The notes under the pieces: generated by a model
Database searches by the model: none
What the model was told of the DNA's origin: nothing
Seen by the model: only the letters and a program-made list of their open reading frames with translations
In this document: piece by piece, positions 27,355 through 36,765 of the stretch
Position numbering within the stretch: the first letter of the stretch is position 1
Layout of the letters: the number at the start of each line of letters is the position of its first letter
Assembly (NCBI GenBank): GCA_003022385.1
Contig: PYGV01000005.1
Coordinates: 1-62,492, forward strand
Source of the DNA: a filamentous cyanobacterium CCP3
Lineage (GTDB): Bacteria; Cyanobacteriota; Cyanobacteriia; Phormidesmidales; Phormidesmidaceae
Length of the DNA stretch: 62,492 nt
Reading direction: 5' to 3'
Program-made: the position numbers and the translations under genes

Positions 27355-27388
27355 AAAAAGGGTTCCTAAAATTTTAGGAGCCCTTTTT
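27355..27388 (+). terminator. Terminator of the initiator tRNA
   Basis: AAAAAGGG-T-TCCTAAAA is followed by TTTTAGGA-G-CCCTTTTT, a long stem with one T/G pair, and ends in T-rich sequence. It starts 6 bases after the encoded CCA. Confidence 0.85.
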
Positions 27389-27474
27389 ATTGGGTTTGCC
27401 TTGGCCAACGGCCCCGCGATCGGCGATAGTGCTAGTCGATGGCGAAATGTGTTCAATCCATCCAGGCCACCCCT

Positions 27475-28794
27475 ATGGCTCAGCCTAAGATTATTGTTTT
27501 AGATGACGACCCCACCGGCTCTCAAACGGTGCACAGCTGTCTGCTGCTGCTGCAGTGGGATGTAGAAACGCTGCGCCAGGGGTTGCAGGATGCCGCACCG
27601 ATCTTTTTTGTGCTGACCAATACCCGCGCCCTGAGCGCCGCCGCTGCTGAGGCGCTCACCCGTGAGGTCTGCCAAAATCTCAAGCAGGCGATCGCCCTGG
27701 CAGGCATTCAAGACTTTCTTGTGGTCAGTCGCTCTGACTCAACGCTGCGGGGGCACTACCCGGTCGAAACCGATGCGATCGCGGACGAGCTTGGCCCGTT
27801 CGACGCTCACTTTTTGGTGCCCGCCTTTTTTGAGGGGGGCCGCATCACCCGCGACAGCACTCATTACCTAGTGGTCAATGGCGAACCTGTTCCAGTTCAC
27901 GAGACCGAGTTTGCCCAAGATTCGGTGTTTGGCTACAGCACCAGCTACCTGCCCGCCTACGTGGCCGAAAAAACCGCCGAGCGAATCCGGGCTGAATCGG
28001 TTGAGCGATTTACTCTAGCCGATATTCGGGCCGGATCTCTAAAGCGGCTGATGGCGCTCGAAAACAACGTCTGCTGCGCCGTCGATGGCGAAACCCAGGC
28101 CGATCTGGATCAGTTTGCCCAAGACCTGCTCACCGCCGCTGCCCAGGGCAAGCGCTTTTTGTTTCGCAGCGCCGCCAGCATTCTCACCGCCCTGGCGGCC
28201 CTGCCCCCCCAGCCCATTGAGGCTGACCACATGGGCACCTACGTCCGCGACGGGCGACCTGGAGCTATCATCATTGGCTCTCACGTTAAGAAAACCACCC
28301 AACAGCTAGAGCAACTGCTGCAAGAGCCGGGGGTAACGGGTATTGAAGTAAAGGTGGCTCAGCTGCGCGACGGTGGCCTTGCGGTACACGACGAGCTACT
28401 CGCTGACATTCTGGCTCAGGTAAAAACGGCCCACAGCAGCAGCCAGGTGCCCGCCGTCTACACCAGCCGCGACGAACTCACCTTCGACACCGTGCAGGCC
28501 CGCCTCGACTTTGGCGTCGAGGTCTCTTCCCTACTGATGGACGTCATCAAGGGCCTACCCGCCGACATCGGCTTCTTGATCAGTAAAGGAGGTATCACCT
28601 CCAACGACACGCTCAGCACCGGGCTAGCGCTGAGAACAGCTCGCCTGCTGGGCCAGATTTTGCCGGGAGTATCCGTGGTGCGAACTCCCAGCGACCATGC
28701 CCAGTTCCCCAACCTGCCCGTGGTGTTGTTTCCCGGCAACGTGGGGGATGAGAATGCGCTGGCGCTAGCTTACCGCCGCCTTATGGAGGGATAA
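27475..28794 (+). CDS. Four-carbon acid sugar kinase family protein (DUF1537)
   Basis: The protein has about 439 residues from ATG 27475 (an in-frame ATG at 27439 would add 12 residues). The N-terminal domain begins IIVLDDDPTGSQTVHS and contains VVSRSDSTLRGHYPVETDAI. The C-terminal nucleotide-binding domain has GFLISKGGITSNDTL and FPGNVGDENALALAYRRL. Family members such as OtnK/DtnK phosphorylate four-carbon acid sugars (erythronate, threonate) at O-4. No other genes of such a pathway are nearby, so the in vivo substrate is open. Confidence 0.85.
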   Translation: MAQPKIIVLDDDPTGSQTVHSCLLLLQWDVETLRQGLQDAAPIFFVLTNTRALSAAAAEALTREVCQNLKQAIALAGIQDFLVVSRSDSTLRGHYPVETDAIADELGPFDAHFLVPAFFEGGRITRDSTHYLVVNGEPVPVHETEFAQDSVFGYSTSYLPAYVAEKTAERIRAESVERFTLADIRAGSLKRLMALENNVCCAVDGETQADLDQFAQDLLTAAAQGKRFLFRSAASILTALAALPPQPIEADHMGTYVRDGRPGAIIIGSHVKKTTQQLEQLLQEPGVTGIEVKVAQLRDGGLAVHDELLADILAQVKTAHSSSQVPAVYTSRDELTFDTVQARLDFGVEVSSLLMDVIKGLPADIGFLISKGGITSNDTLSTGLALRTARLLGQILPGVSVVRTPSDHAQFPNLPVVLFPGNVGDENALALAYRRLMEG

Positions 28795-28795
28795 A

Positions 28796-28835
28796 AGCGG
28801 GTTGTGTCGATGCAGTCGCATCGACACAACCCGCT
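28796..28835 (-). terminator. Long hairpin terminator overlapping the hslO stop codon
   Basis: Perfect 18-base arms (28796-28813, AGCGGGTTGTGTCGATGC, and 28818-28835) with a 4-base loop. On the minus strand the stem ends in TTTTATCC, a working terminator for hslO. It also begins 2 bases after the stop of the convergent sugar-kinase gene, so it may stop transcription from both sides. Confidence 0.88.
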
Positions 28836-29745
28836 ACCGCCGTGCCTCCTGCCGCTCTTCTCGCAGGTCTTCAATCAGCTGGGCCAGCTGATCGCTGTTG
28901 GTGTGGTAGACCTCGTTGCAGAAGTGGCAGATCGCTTCGGCGCCGTCGTCTTTCTCGATCATGTCTTGAAGTTCGGCTTCACCCAGCATTTTGAGCGCGC
29001 CCAGCATGCGATCGAAGGAGCAGGGGCAGCTAAACTGCACCATTTGAGTTTCAGGTAAAATTTCCAGGCCCAGGTCGCCAACCAGGTCGCCAAAAATTTG
29101 CGGCAGGGTTTTGCTGGCTCTCAGCAGGGGAGTAAAGCCAGTCAGATTCGCCAGACGGCTTTCGATCAGGGCAACCATTTCGGTGTCCTCGGCGGCTCGG
29201 GGCAAAATTTGCAGCAGCAGCCCTCCAGCGGCCTCGACCCCGTTGGCCCCTACAAACACGCCCAGCACCAGCGCCGAGGGCGTTTGTTCTGAAGTGACCA
29301 GGTAGTGGGTGAGGTCGTCGCCAATTTCGCCAGAAACCAGCTCTACCGTGCTGGAGTAGGGGTAGCCGTAGCCCATGTCGCGCACGACGTACACGTAGCC
29401 ATTGCGACCCACGGCACCGCCCACATCCAGCTTGCCCTGGGCATTGGGGGGCAGCTCAACCGATGGGTTGTCTACATAGCCACGGGCGGTACCATCCATC
29501 CCCGCGTCGACCAAAACGCCGCCTAGGGGGCCGTCGCCGCGCACTCGGATGTTGACCCGACCCTGGGGCTGTTTCATGCTGGAGGCTAGCAGTAGCCCCG
29601 CCGAGAGGGTACGACCCAGGGCCGCTGTCGCCACGTAGGACAGGTTGTGGCGCTGCCGGGCCACCTCGGTCAGTTTTGTGGTGATAACGCCGACCACCCG
29701 AATGCCGCCATCGGCGGCGGTGGCCCGAATCAGTTGATCTACCAT
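28834..29745 (-). CDS. hslO: Hsp33 redox-regulated chaperone
   Basis: The protein has 303 residues from ATG 29745 (an upstream TTG at 29757 is less likely). The substrate-binding domain begins DQLIRATAADGGIRVVGVIT and contains GLLLASSMKQPQGRVNIRVRGDGPLGG. The C-terminal redox switch has both Cys pairs, CPCS and CHFCNEVY, which hold zinc in reducing conditions and form disulfides on oxidation, switching the chaperone on. The stop codon lies in the terminator hairpin. Confidence 0.95.
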   Translation of the reverse strand: MVDQLIRATAADGGIRVVGVITTKLTEVARQRHNLSYVATAALGRTLSAGLLLASSMKQPQGRVNIRVRGDGPLGGVLVDAGMDGTARGYVDNPSVELPPNAQGKLDVGGAVGRNGYVYVVRDMGYGYPYSSTVELVSGEIGDDLTHYLVTSEQTPSALVLGVFVGANGVEAAGGLLLQILPRAAEDTEMVALIESRLANLTGFTPLLRASKTLPQIFGDLVGDLGLEILPETQMVQFSCPCSFDRMLGALKMLGEAELQDMIEKDDGAEAICHFCNEVYHTNSDQLAQLIEDLREERQEARR

Positions 29746-29987
29746 GCGTTGCCCCAATCTTCTCTTAATATTGCTTAGTAATTATTGTAGAAGGTTTGGG
29801 GAAGTGGGTTTGAGAGGGTTTACCGACCCTGGCACTGGGGCCCGATGGTAGGACGGAGACTTGTTGCGAGTCGGTTCCCGTTTCTGCCACGCCTGCGGGC
29901 TGCGGGCTCTGCGATCGCGCTTCTAGCCCCCGGCCAGATTTCTTTTGGCATACTGAGAGGTGTTGTTTGCGGGCACATCACCACCCT

Positions 29988-30374
29988 ATGCTAGGCACAT
30001 TTCAGCGCAGCCGCCTTCGCATCGAAGTCGAGGCTACCCAGGGACAAATTCAGGCCAGTTTGGTGCAGCCCAGCAACTTTAGCCAGTGGCTCTGGCCCCA
30101 GCGATTCAGTCAGGGGCTACCCACCGAGTTGCACAGCGGATTGAGTTTTAAGAGCTACCTTGGCCCGGTGGAAATTCACCACGAGATCGAGCGGGTTGAT
30201 GACCACAGCCTTTGCATGGTGCTGTCAGGAGGTATTGACGGGTTTCACGAGTGGTACTGGGGCGATCGCTGGGTGCAGTCACGGCTGGAGGGCGTTTCGG
30301 CGCTGCCTCTAAATTTGGGCCAGAGCCTGGCGATCGCGCGTCTGCGGCAATTTTTACAACAGCCCAAATCTTAG
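29988..30374 (+). CDS. Conserved hypothetical protein (128 aa)
   Basis: The start is set at ATG 29988 (MLGTFQRSRLRIEVEA); an in-frame upstream start would add seven residues. The protein alternates beta strands and charged loops, with WLWPQRF, GPVEIHHEIERVDDHSLCMVLSGGIDGFHEWYWGD, resembling SRPBCC-like small barrels, but I cannot assign a family. There is no signal peptide or membrane helix. Codon use matches the neighbours. It converges with the Nudix gene with 18 bases between the stops. Confidence 0.65.
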   Translation: MLGTFQRSRLRIEVEATQGQIQASLVQPSNFSQWLWPQRFSQGLPTELHSGLSFKSYLGPVEIHHEIERVDDHSLCMVLSGGIDGFHEWYWGDRWVQSRLEGVSALPLNLGQSLAIARLRQFLQQPKS

Positions 30375-30392
30375 CCACTCCGTGCCCAATGC

Positions 30393-30866
30393 CTAAGCCA
30401 AAGGCACCTGACCAAGAACCTGAACCAGCTGATCTAAGAACTGGCACTGGGCCTTAATGATGCGTTTTCTGGCCTCTTCTAGCTCAAACCAGGCGGCCTG
30501 ATCGACCTCAGGAAACTCCTTTAGCACGCCCGAGTTAGGCGGCCACTCCAGCACAAACGTGTTGCTGCGCAGGGTGGCAGGGTTAAAGTTTCCCTCAAAG
30601 GCCCAGGCATAAACGAGTTTGCCGCCGGCCTGACGCACCGGCTGCAGCTGGCGAAAATCGCCGACGGGGGGCTGCCCAGTTTCTTCAAAAAATTCGCGTT
30701 TAGCGGCTTCAAACGTGTCTTCTCCGGGGTCAATTTCGCCCTTGGGAATGGTCCACGCCTGCCAGCGACGGTTGGCCCAGTAGGGACCACCTGAATGCAC
30801 CAGCAGCACCTCCAGGCGGTGCTGCTGGATGCGATACATGAGTAACCCCGCGCTTTTTTTAGTCAT
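30393..30866 (-). CDS. Nudix hydrolase
   Basis: The 157-residue protein carries the Nudix box GEIDPGEDTFEAAKREFFEETG (Gx5Ex7REUxEExGU satisfied), preceded by SAGLLMYRIQQHRLEVLLVHSGGPYW. This arrangement is that of diadenosine-polyphosphate or nucleotide-cleaning Nudix enzymes related to the human NUDT2/archaeal type; the exact substrate cannot be fixed. It is cytoplasmic. Confidence 0.88.
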   Translation of the reverse strand: MTKKSAGLLMYRIQQHRLEVLLVHSGGPYWANRRWQAWTIPKGEIDPGEDTFEAAKREFFEETGQPPVGDFRQLQPVRQAGGKLVYAWAFEGNFNPATLRSNTFVLEWPPNSGVLKEFPEVDQAAWFELEEARKRIIKAQCQFLDQLVQVLGQVPLA

Positions 30867-31353
30867 AGCAGCGATTCCCTTCTGGGGAAGCTTCCCAAAC
30901 GCCTATACCCCGACCATGGTTCAAACTTGAGAGTGCTGTTTGTGGAGGGGATTGCTGGATCCAGGGATGGGCAGTTATGGCCCCAATCATGAACTCTGTC
31001 GACCCTCAGATTGTAGTTGTTGTAGCTGTAGCCAGTCTGGTGAGTACAGTTTCCCTGAAAACGTTCGACCTCTCAACTGTTTTTCAGGCTTCTGAATGGC
31101 TTAACCCGGTTGACCGTGGTTATCAATTCGCCGAAAACGGCTTGAACTCTATCTAAACTATATATTTTTGTCTATAGAAATCTTGAGTAATACTGCGTGA
31201 CCTGTCAAAATTTACGGGGTGAACGTCTCGTCTGCGGTGAGTCCCCCAAGCGCTTAAAACTGGCCTAGCATACTTGTAGAGCTAACCTCCCTGAAAAAAC
31301 GGCTGTAAGTTAGTCAAATTTAAATCAGTCAATAGTAATTGCCCCAGCCAACT
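30867..31353. other. Divergent intergenic region (487 bases)
   Basis: Apart from one weak short open frame (30977-31156) I see no gene, repeat or clear promoter. The region carries the control signals for the Nudix gene (minus) and the zinc-ribbon gene (plus). Confidence 0.5.
30977..31156 (+). CDS. Possible 59-aa membrane peptide
   Basis: ATG 30977 (or ATG 30989) opens a frame with a short hydrophobic run PQIVVVVAVASLVSTVSL, then a soluble tail. Only weak AGGG precedes it, at a 10-base distance. The frame is clean but short and the codon pattern is not distinctive, so it may be chance. Confidence 0.25.
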   Translation: MAPIMNSVDPQIVVVVAVASLVSTVSLKTFDLSTVFQASEWLNPVDRGYQFAENGLNSI

Positions 31354-31896
31354 ATGCCCTACCAGTATGATCTTGGCCTCGGCCAAAAGATATATCTTGA
31401 TAACTCTGGTTCGACTACTGTAATGACCCTTGCGAGCAGTAGCTCAGGGCAACAGCAGCAGTCGGGCACGCAGGTCCAGACAGGAACGTGGACAGAAGTG
31501 CCCCAGGCGGCGCGGATAGATGGCGGCGTGCTGCTGCGCTGCGTTACCGCTCAAGGGGTTTTTGTCTGGCAGGTGCAGGGTACGCAGATTGGTATCGCCG
31601 ATATCGCTGCCTGGCCCGCCGACCAGGCTGTAGCCCTGCAGCCCACGGAGGCTGGGCCAGCTCCTATGCAGCCCATGGCGCCAATTCAGCCGATGACACC
31701 CCTAGAACCTATGGCTCCCATGACTATGGGCAATATGCGTATGTCAACTAACCCCATGACCATGCAAATGGGCAACACGATGCTCAGCATGGGCAACGAT
31801 GAGGCCCCTAAGGCCAAACAATTTTGCACTCAGTGCGGTAGTGCTATTCAGGCAGGCGATCGCTTCTGCGGCAGCTGTGGGCACCAGCTTCAGTAG
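31354..31896 (+). CDS. Met-rich protein with C-terminal double zinc ribbon
   Basis: The protein has about 180 residues from ATG 31354 (TTG 31339 is an alternative). The N-terminal part (about 1-100) is a beta-rich domain with Gln/Ser loops; residues ~108-153 hold 13 Met in 46 (APMQPMAP, MTMGNMRMS, MTMQMGNTM); the end has KQFCTQCGSAIQAGDRFCGSCGHQLQ, two CxxC knuckles forming one zinc ribbon. The combination is unusual. Function unknown; a protein-interaction or metal-handling role is only inference. No signal peptide. Confidence 0.7.
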   Translation: MPYQYDLGLGQKIYLDNSGSTTVMTLASSSSGQQQQSGTQVQTGTWTEVPQAARIDGGVLLRCVTAQGVFVWQVQGTQIGIADIAAWPADQAVALQPTEAGPAPMQPMAPIQPMTPLEPMAPMTMGNMRMSTNPMTMQMGNTMLSMGNDEAPKAKQFCTQCGSAIQAGDRFCGSCGHQLQ

Positions 31897-31912
31897 GCGT
31901 TGTATAAATCAC

Positions 31913-31940
31913 AAAAAACCGGGAGAGACAACTCCCCCGG
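31913..31940 (-). terminator. Terminator of aqpZ
   Basis: On the minus strand CCGGGGGAG, loop TTGTCT, CTCCCGG (small bulge) is followed by TTTTTTG. It lies between the zinc-ribbon stop and the aquaporin stop and is oriented for the aquaporin gene. Confidence 0.65.
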
Positions 31941-31997
31941 CCAGGTACAGGTGTGTAGGCATATCTAACGCTAGATCGTGAGTTAGAACGGGACGAA

Positions 31998-32765
31998 CTA
32001 GGCCACCGACTTGGTGCGGTTAATTCGAGCCGCCTTCTCGCTGTCGTCAGCAAAGAAGGTAGCGTAGACCCAGCCCGCTAGCAGCGCACCCAAAATAGGG
32101 GCTACCCAAAACAGCCAGAGCTGCCCCATTAGCGGCCCGCCCACAAAGAGCGCTGGGCCAGTACTGCGGGCCGGGTTGACAGAGGTATTGGTGACCGGAA
32201 TGCTGATCAGGTGAATCAGGGTCAGGCCCAGCCCAATCGCCACCGGAGCCAGCCCCACCGGAGCCCGGAAGTCGGTGGCACCCAGAATGATCATCAAAAA
32301 GAAGAAGGTCATCACCACTTCGCAGATTAAGCAGGCCAGCAGGCTAAAGCTACCTGGCGAGTGAGCCCCAAACCCATTGGTAGCCAGAGGATTACCGACC
32401 GAGGGGTCAATCGCAAAGCCCGGCTGACCGGTGGCAATGATATAGACGATGCCTGCCCCCAAAATGCCGCCCAAAACCTGGGCCACAATGTAAGGCAGCA
32501 GCTCGCTGCCGGGAAAGCGACCCGCCGCCCACAGCCCAAAGGATACCGCCGGGTTGAGGTGACAGCCCGAAATATGGCCAATGGCGTAGGCCATTGTCAG
32601 CACAGTTAAACCAAAAGCTAGGGATACCCCCAAAAAACCAATACCCAGGTTTAAGGCACCGCTGCCATCTAGAAACACACCAGCCAGTACGGCACTGCCG
32701 CAGCCGCCCAGCACGAGCCACAACGTACCTAAACATTCAGCCAAACAACGCTTTGTAATGGGCAT
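31998..32765 (-). CDS. aqpZ: Aquaporin Z-type water channel
   Basis: This 255-residue, six-helix membrane channel has both NPA motifs (71-73 in GCHLNPAVS and 197-199 in SVNPARS). The selectivity filter residues Phe51, His185, Thr194 and Arg200 match the water-specific AqpZ set rather than glycerol facilitators. It permits rapid water exchange across the plasma membrane. The C-terminal basic tail ([12 protein letters not shown]) is typical. It is oriented away from glgX; the 260-base divergent region has no clear site. Confidence 0.95.
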   Translation of the reverse strand: MPITKRCLAECLGTLWLVLGGCGSAVLAGVFLDGSGALNLGIGFLGVSLAFGLTVLTMAYAIGHISGCHLNPAVSFGLWAAGRFPGSELLPYIVAQVLGGILGAGIVYIIATGQPGFAIDPSVGNPLATNGFGAHSPGSFSLLACLICEVVMTFFFLMIILGATDFRAPVGLAPVAIGLGLTLIHLISIPVTNTSVNPARSTGPALFVGGPLMGQLWLFWVAPILGALLAGWVYATFFADDSEKAARINRTKSVA

Positions 32766-33029
32766 TGCTAACCACTCCTACCTCATGACATTTTTAAGAA
32801 CGATCGGTATTTTTCGATACAAACGGCGATCGACAGCCTATATCTCAGCGCGATACTACCGTAAGACTATAAAAGTTTGATAAGCCCAAACATCAGCGGG
32901 TTCAGGCAGCCAAAGCCGCTACGGCACAGATGGTCTAGGTCTGGTAACCTAAGGCCTGCTACCCTAGGAGAGGCACAGTCGCCTCAGCGTCATACCTCTG
33001 CCTGGAGTCATTAGGAAGCCGCGCTCACC

Positions 33030-35189
33030 ATGGGAATGCAAGTCTGGCCAGGTCGTCCCCATCCCCTGGGTGCCACCTGGGATGGCACGGGCACCAACTT
33101 CGCCTTGTTTTCAGAGAACGCAACGGCTGTTGAGCTCTGTCTGTTCGACGCTGACAATCAAGAAACTCGAATCCGCTTCACCGAGGTTGACAATTACGTT
33201 TGGCATGGCTACCTGGCCGATGTCAAGCCGGGCCAGCGATACGGCTTTCGGGTATACGGTCCCCACGATCCTAAAGCCGGGCAGCGGTTTAACCCCCACA
33301 AGCTGCTGATCGACCCCTATGCCCGCGCTCTCGATGGCGATGTCGAGTTTGACCCGGCGATCTTTGGCTATGACATTCAGGCCACCGACGATCTAGAAAA
33401 TTTGGATTTGTCCTTTTCTGAGGTCGATAGTGCCCCCTTTATGCCCAAGGCGGTAGTGGTCGACCCCAGCTTTGACTGGGAGGGCGATCGACCCCTCGAC
33501 ACCCCCTGGCATCGCACTATCATCTACGAAACTCACGTTAAGGGGCTCACACGGCTCCACCCCGAGGTACCCGAACCGCTGCGGGGCACCTACGCTGGCC
33601 TGGCCCACCCGGCCATTATCCAACACCTGACCCAGCTGGGCATTACGGCGGTAGAGCTGTTGCCTGTGCATCATTTCCATGCCTACCCGGGACATTTGGC
33701 CAACACAGGACTGCGCAACTACTGGGGCTACGACTCGCTCAACTACTTTGCTCCCTACGGGGGCTACAGCAGCGCGGGGCAAACCGGGGCTCAGGTCAAC
33801 GAGTTTAAGCAGATGGTCAAGGCCCTGCACCAGGCCGGTATTGAGGTGATCTTAGATGTGGTCTACAACCACACCGGGGAGGGCAGCCACCTGGGGCCTA
33901 CCCTCAGTCTGCGAGGCATCGACAACGCCGCCTACTACCGCCTGGTCGACAACGCCCCCCGCTACTACATGGATTTCACTGGCTGCGGCAACTCTCTCAA
34001 CGTGCGCCATCCTCAGATTCTCAAGCTGATTATGGATAGCCTGCGCTACTGGGTGCTGGAGATGCATGTGGATGGCTTTCGCTTTGATCTGGCCTCGGCC
34101 CTGGCCCGAGAGCTATACGAAGTCGATAGCCTGGCCGCCTTTTTCGACATCATTCACCAAGACCCGGTCTTGTCTACCATCAAGCTAATTGCCGAACCCT
34201 GGGATCTAGGCGAAGGCGGCTACCAGGTGGGCAACTTTCCGCTGCTGTGGTCCGAGTGGAACGGCAAATACCGCGACTCTATGCGTGACTTCTGGCGCGA
34301 TCACGACTGCCGCCTGGGCGAGTTTGCCTTTCGCATTACCGGTAGCTCTGACCTGTACCAGGCCAACGGCAAACGCCCCCACGCCAGCATCAACTTTATT
34401 ACCTGTCACGACGGCTTTACCCTGCGAGATCTCGTCAGCTACAACGAGAAGCACAACCTGGCCAACCACGAAAACAACCGCGACGGTGAGAGCTACAACC
34501 GCTCCTGGAACTGTGGGGCGGAGGGCGACAGTGACGACCCTGAAATTTTGACCCTGCGGCGGCGACAGCAGCGCAACCTGCTGGCCACGCTGTTTTTGTC
34601 TCAAGGGGTGCCGATGATTTTGGGGGGCGATGAGATTGGCCGCACCCAGCAGGGCAACAACAACACCTACTGCCAAGACAGCAGGCTGTCGTGGTTTGAC
34701 TGGAGTCTCGATGTCACCCAGGTGGATCAGCTGGCCTTCGTGCGGCAGCTGATTAAGCTCCGCCAGGAGCATCCTGCCTTTGCTCGCCGCCACTGGTTTC
34801 AGGGGCGCGCTATTCACGGTTCTGGCGTGCACGATATTGGTTGGTACAACCCCGACGGCAGCGAGATCAGCGTTGATCACTGGCACGATGGGTCGGCCAA
34901 GGCGATCGCGGTCTATCTCAACGGCGAAGAACTAATGGCGGTTCAAACCGCTGGACAACGGCTGGTAGACGACAGCTTTTTACTGTTTTTTAATGCCCAG
35001 GCCGACTCCCAGGAGTTTCAGATTCCGCCGGAGGTGAAGAAAGAGCGCTGGTCTATGGTGCTGAACACCAACGAGCCGACCGGCTTTTGCCAAAGCAAGC
35101 AGGTATATACGCCGGGTAGTGCGATCGCCGTCGCCGACTTTTCGCTGGTCGTGCTGTGTAGCCCCCGGGCCACCAGCGCCAGAGCCTAG
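33030..35189 (+). CDS. glgX: Glycogen debranching enzyme GlgX
   Basis: This 719-residue GH13 isoamylase-type enzyme removes alpha-1,6 branches from glycogen. CBM48 lies at about 5-100 (GRPHPLGATWDGTGTNFALFSENA). The catalytic barrel carries DVVYNHT, DGFRFDLA (nucleophile Asp), LIAEPWDLG (acid/base Glu) and ITCHDGF. It works with glycogen phosphorylase in the cytosol. The downstream alkyltransferase-like gene starts only 3 bases after the stop, so they share an mRNA. Confidence 0.95.
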   Translation: MGMQVWPGRPHPLGATWDGTGTNFALFSENATAVELCLFDADNQETRIRFTEVDNYVWHGYLADVKPGQRYGFRVYGPHDPKAGQRFNPHKLLIDPYARALDGDVEFDPAIFGYDIQATDDLENLDLSFSEVDSAPFMPKAVVVDPSFDWEGDRPLDTPWHRTIIYETHVKGLTRLHPEVPEPLRGTYAGLAHPAIIQHLTQLGITAVELLPVHHFHAYPGHLANTGLRNYWGYDSLNYFAPYGGYSSAGQTGAQVNEFKQMVKALHQAGIEVILDVVYNHTGEGSHLGPTLSLRGIDNAAYYRLVDNAPRYYMDFTGCGNSLNVRHPQILKLIMDSLRYWVLEMHVDGFRFDLASALARELYEVDSLAAFFDIIHQDPVLSTIKLIAEPWDLGEGGYQVGNFPLLWSEWNGKYRDSMRDFWRDHDCRLGEFAFRITGSSDLYQANGKRPHASINFITCHDGFTLRDLVSYNEKHNLANHENNRDGESYNRSWNCGAEGDSDDPEILTLRRRQQRNLLATLFLSQGVPMILGGDEIGRTQQGNNNTYCQDSRLSWFDWSLDVTQVDQLAFVRQLIKLRQEHPAFARRHWFQGRAIHGSGVHDIGWYNPDGSEISVDHWHDGSAKAIAVYLNGEELMAVQTAGQRLVDDSFLLFFNAQADSQEFQIPPEVKKERWSMVLNTNEPTGFCQSKQVYTPGSAIAVADFSLVVLCSPRATSARA

Positions 35190-35192
35190 ACC

Positions 35193-35552
35193 ATGCTCAC
35201 CTACGAACGCATTTATGCCGTAGTTCGCCAAATTCCCAGGGGCAAGGTCGCTACCTATGGGCAGGTGGCCGAGCTAGCAGGATTAGTCGGTAAGCCTCGC
35301 CTGGTGGGGTATGCCCTCTACCGAGTCGATCCGATGTCCGACGTACCCTGGCAGCGCGTCATTAACGCGAAGGGCGAGGTATCTGAATCGACCCAGCGCA
35401 ACGGCAGTGATTATATGCAGCGGGCCATGCTAGAGGATGAGGGAGTAGTGTTTGACCGCCGGGGTCGAATTGACCTCAACCAATACAGATGGCGCCCGCC
35501 CGATGATGTCATCGAGCAGGCGCTGGCAGCATTTATGGAGAATTTAGGCTAG
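35193..35552 (+). CDS. Alkyltransferase-like (ATL) DNA repair protein
   Basis: The 119-residue protein matches the C-terminal DNA-binding domain of O6-methylguanine methyltransferase (YERIYAVVRQIPRGKVATYGQVAELAG), but the PCHRV active-site is PWQRV with Trp53 in place of Cys. That is the ATL signature: such proteins bind O6-alkylguanine without repairing it and pass lesions to nucleotide excision repair. It is translationally linked to glgX. It converges with rpsA, 13 bases away. Confidence 0.92.
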   Translation: MLTYERIYAVVRQIPRGKVATYGQVAELAGLVGKPRLVGYALYRVDPMSDVPWQRVINAKGEVSESTQRNGSDYMQRAMLEDEGVVFDRRGRIDLNQYRWRPPDDVIEQALAAFMENLG

Positions 35553-35565
35553 AGCCGCAGTGTGC

Positions 35566-36543
35566 TTAGTCAACACCTACCGCCACTTCTTCTTCCACAT
35601 AGACATCTTCGGGTTCATCAACCAGTTCACCGGCCTGCTCAGCTGCCTGACGGCGCATGGCTTCACGGTACTTGGCCGCCATTTCTTCGGCTTTGTCGTA
35701 AACCAGGTCGGGGTTCTTGACCATATCACCCGGTTCGGGTTCAAGCTGTTTGGTTGAGAGGGAGATTCGACCCCGCTCCGCATCCAGGTCGATGATCATG
35801 ACCTTGATCTCGTCATTGACGTTGAGCACGCTGTGGGGCGTGTCAATGTGGTCATGGGAGATCTCGGAAATGTGCAGCAGACCGCTGACACCGCCGATGT
35901 CGATAAAGGCACCGTAGGGCTTGAGGCCACGCACGGCCCCCAGCACAACCTCGCCTACCTGCAGACCGTTCATCTTGCGCTCAACCAGCGCCCGACGGTG
36001 ACTAAGCACAAGGCGGTTGCGCTCTTCATCGACCTCAAGGAATTTCAGGGGCAGGTCTTCGCCCACCAGGTCTTCCTTAGGCTTGCGGGTGCTGATGTGG
36101 GAGCCGGGAATAAAGCCGCGCAGACCCTCAATTCTGACCAGGGCGCCGCCCCGGTTGGTGGCAAAGACTCCGGAGCGCACCGTGGCGTCTTCCTGCTGAA
36201 GCTGGCGCACCCGTTCCCAAGCGCGCATGTACTCAATCCGGCGAATGGAGAGGGTCAGCTGACCATCTTCATTTTCGTCGGTGAGAATGAAGAACTCGCG
36301 GGTTTCGTTGGAGCGCAGCACCTCTTCAGGATGGTCGACCCGATTGATCGACATCTCCTGAATGGGCAGGTAAGCTGCCGTTTTAGCACCAATATCAATC
36401 AGGGCACCCCTGGGCTCAAGACTAAACACGGTGCCAGAGACGGTATCGCCTGGGTTGAAGTGATAGTCGTACTGGTCGAGTAGCGCGGCAAAGTCTTCGT
36501 GTGTAAACCCGATGTCAGCGTCCTTTACGTCCTGATTGAGCAT
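35566..36543 (-). CDS. rpsA: 30S ribosomal protein S1
   Basis: The 325-residue protein has three S1 RNA-binding domains (about residues 32-100, 118-183 and 197-265), e.g. GDTVSGTVFSLEPRGALIDIGAKTAAYLP and GAVRGLKPYGAFIDIGGVSGLLHIS. This three-domain length is the cyanobacterial and chloroplast form, shorter than the six-domain E. coli protein. The C-terminal tail is acidic and Glu-rich. The gene has a ~220-base leader with no clear hairpin, following nrdR on the same strand. Confidence 0.93.
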   Translation of the reverse strand: MLNQDVKDADIGFTHEDFAALLDQYDYHFNPGDTVSGTVFSLEPRGALIDIGAKTAAYLPIQEMSINRVDHPEEVLRSNETREFFILTDENEDGQLTLSIRRIEYMRAWERVRQLQQEDATVRSGVFATNRGGALVRIEGLRGFIPGSHISTRKPKEDLVGEDLPLKFLEVDEERNRLVLSHRRALVERKMNGLQVGEVVLGAVRGLKPYGAFIDIGGVSGLLHISEISHDHIDTPHSVLNVNDEIKVMIIDLDAERGRISLSTKQLEPEPGDMVKNPDLVYDKAEEMAAKYREAMRRQAAEQAGELVDEPEDVYVEEEVAVGVD

Positions 36544-36765
36544 GCTAGTGTTGTCCTATTATTTCTCCGTATTACTGCGGTTTCCGTGTAGACGTACAAA
36601 ACAATCAACTCAGATATATGACAGCCCACCCCACGCAGCAGCGTGCAGACGTAGACAGCCCGATAAACCCACAGGATTAAAATTATAGCTGAATTGGAGG
36701 GGTTGTTGATAACAACCCCAGCAGGATTGATCAAGTTGATCGCGGCGATCGCTGGAAATGCTGCG

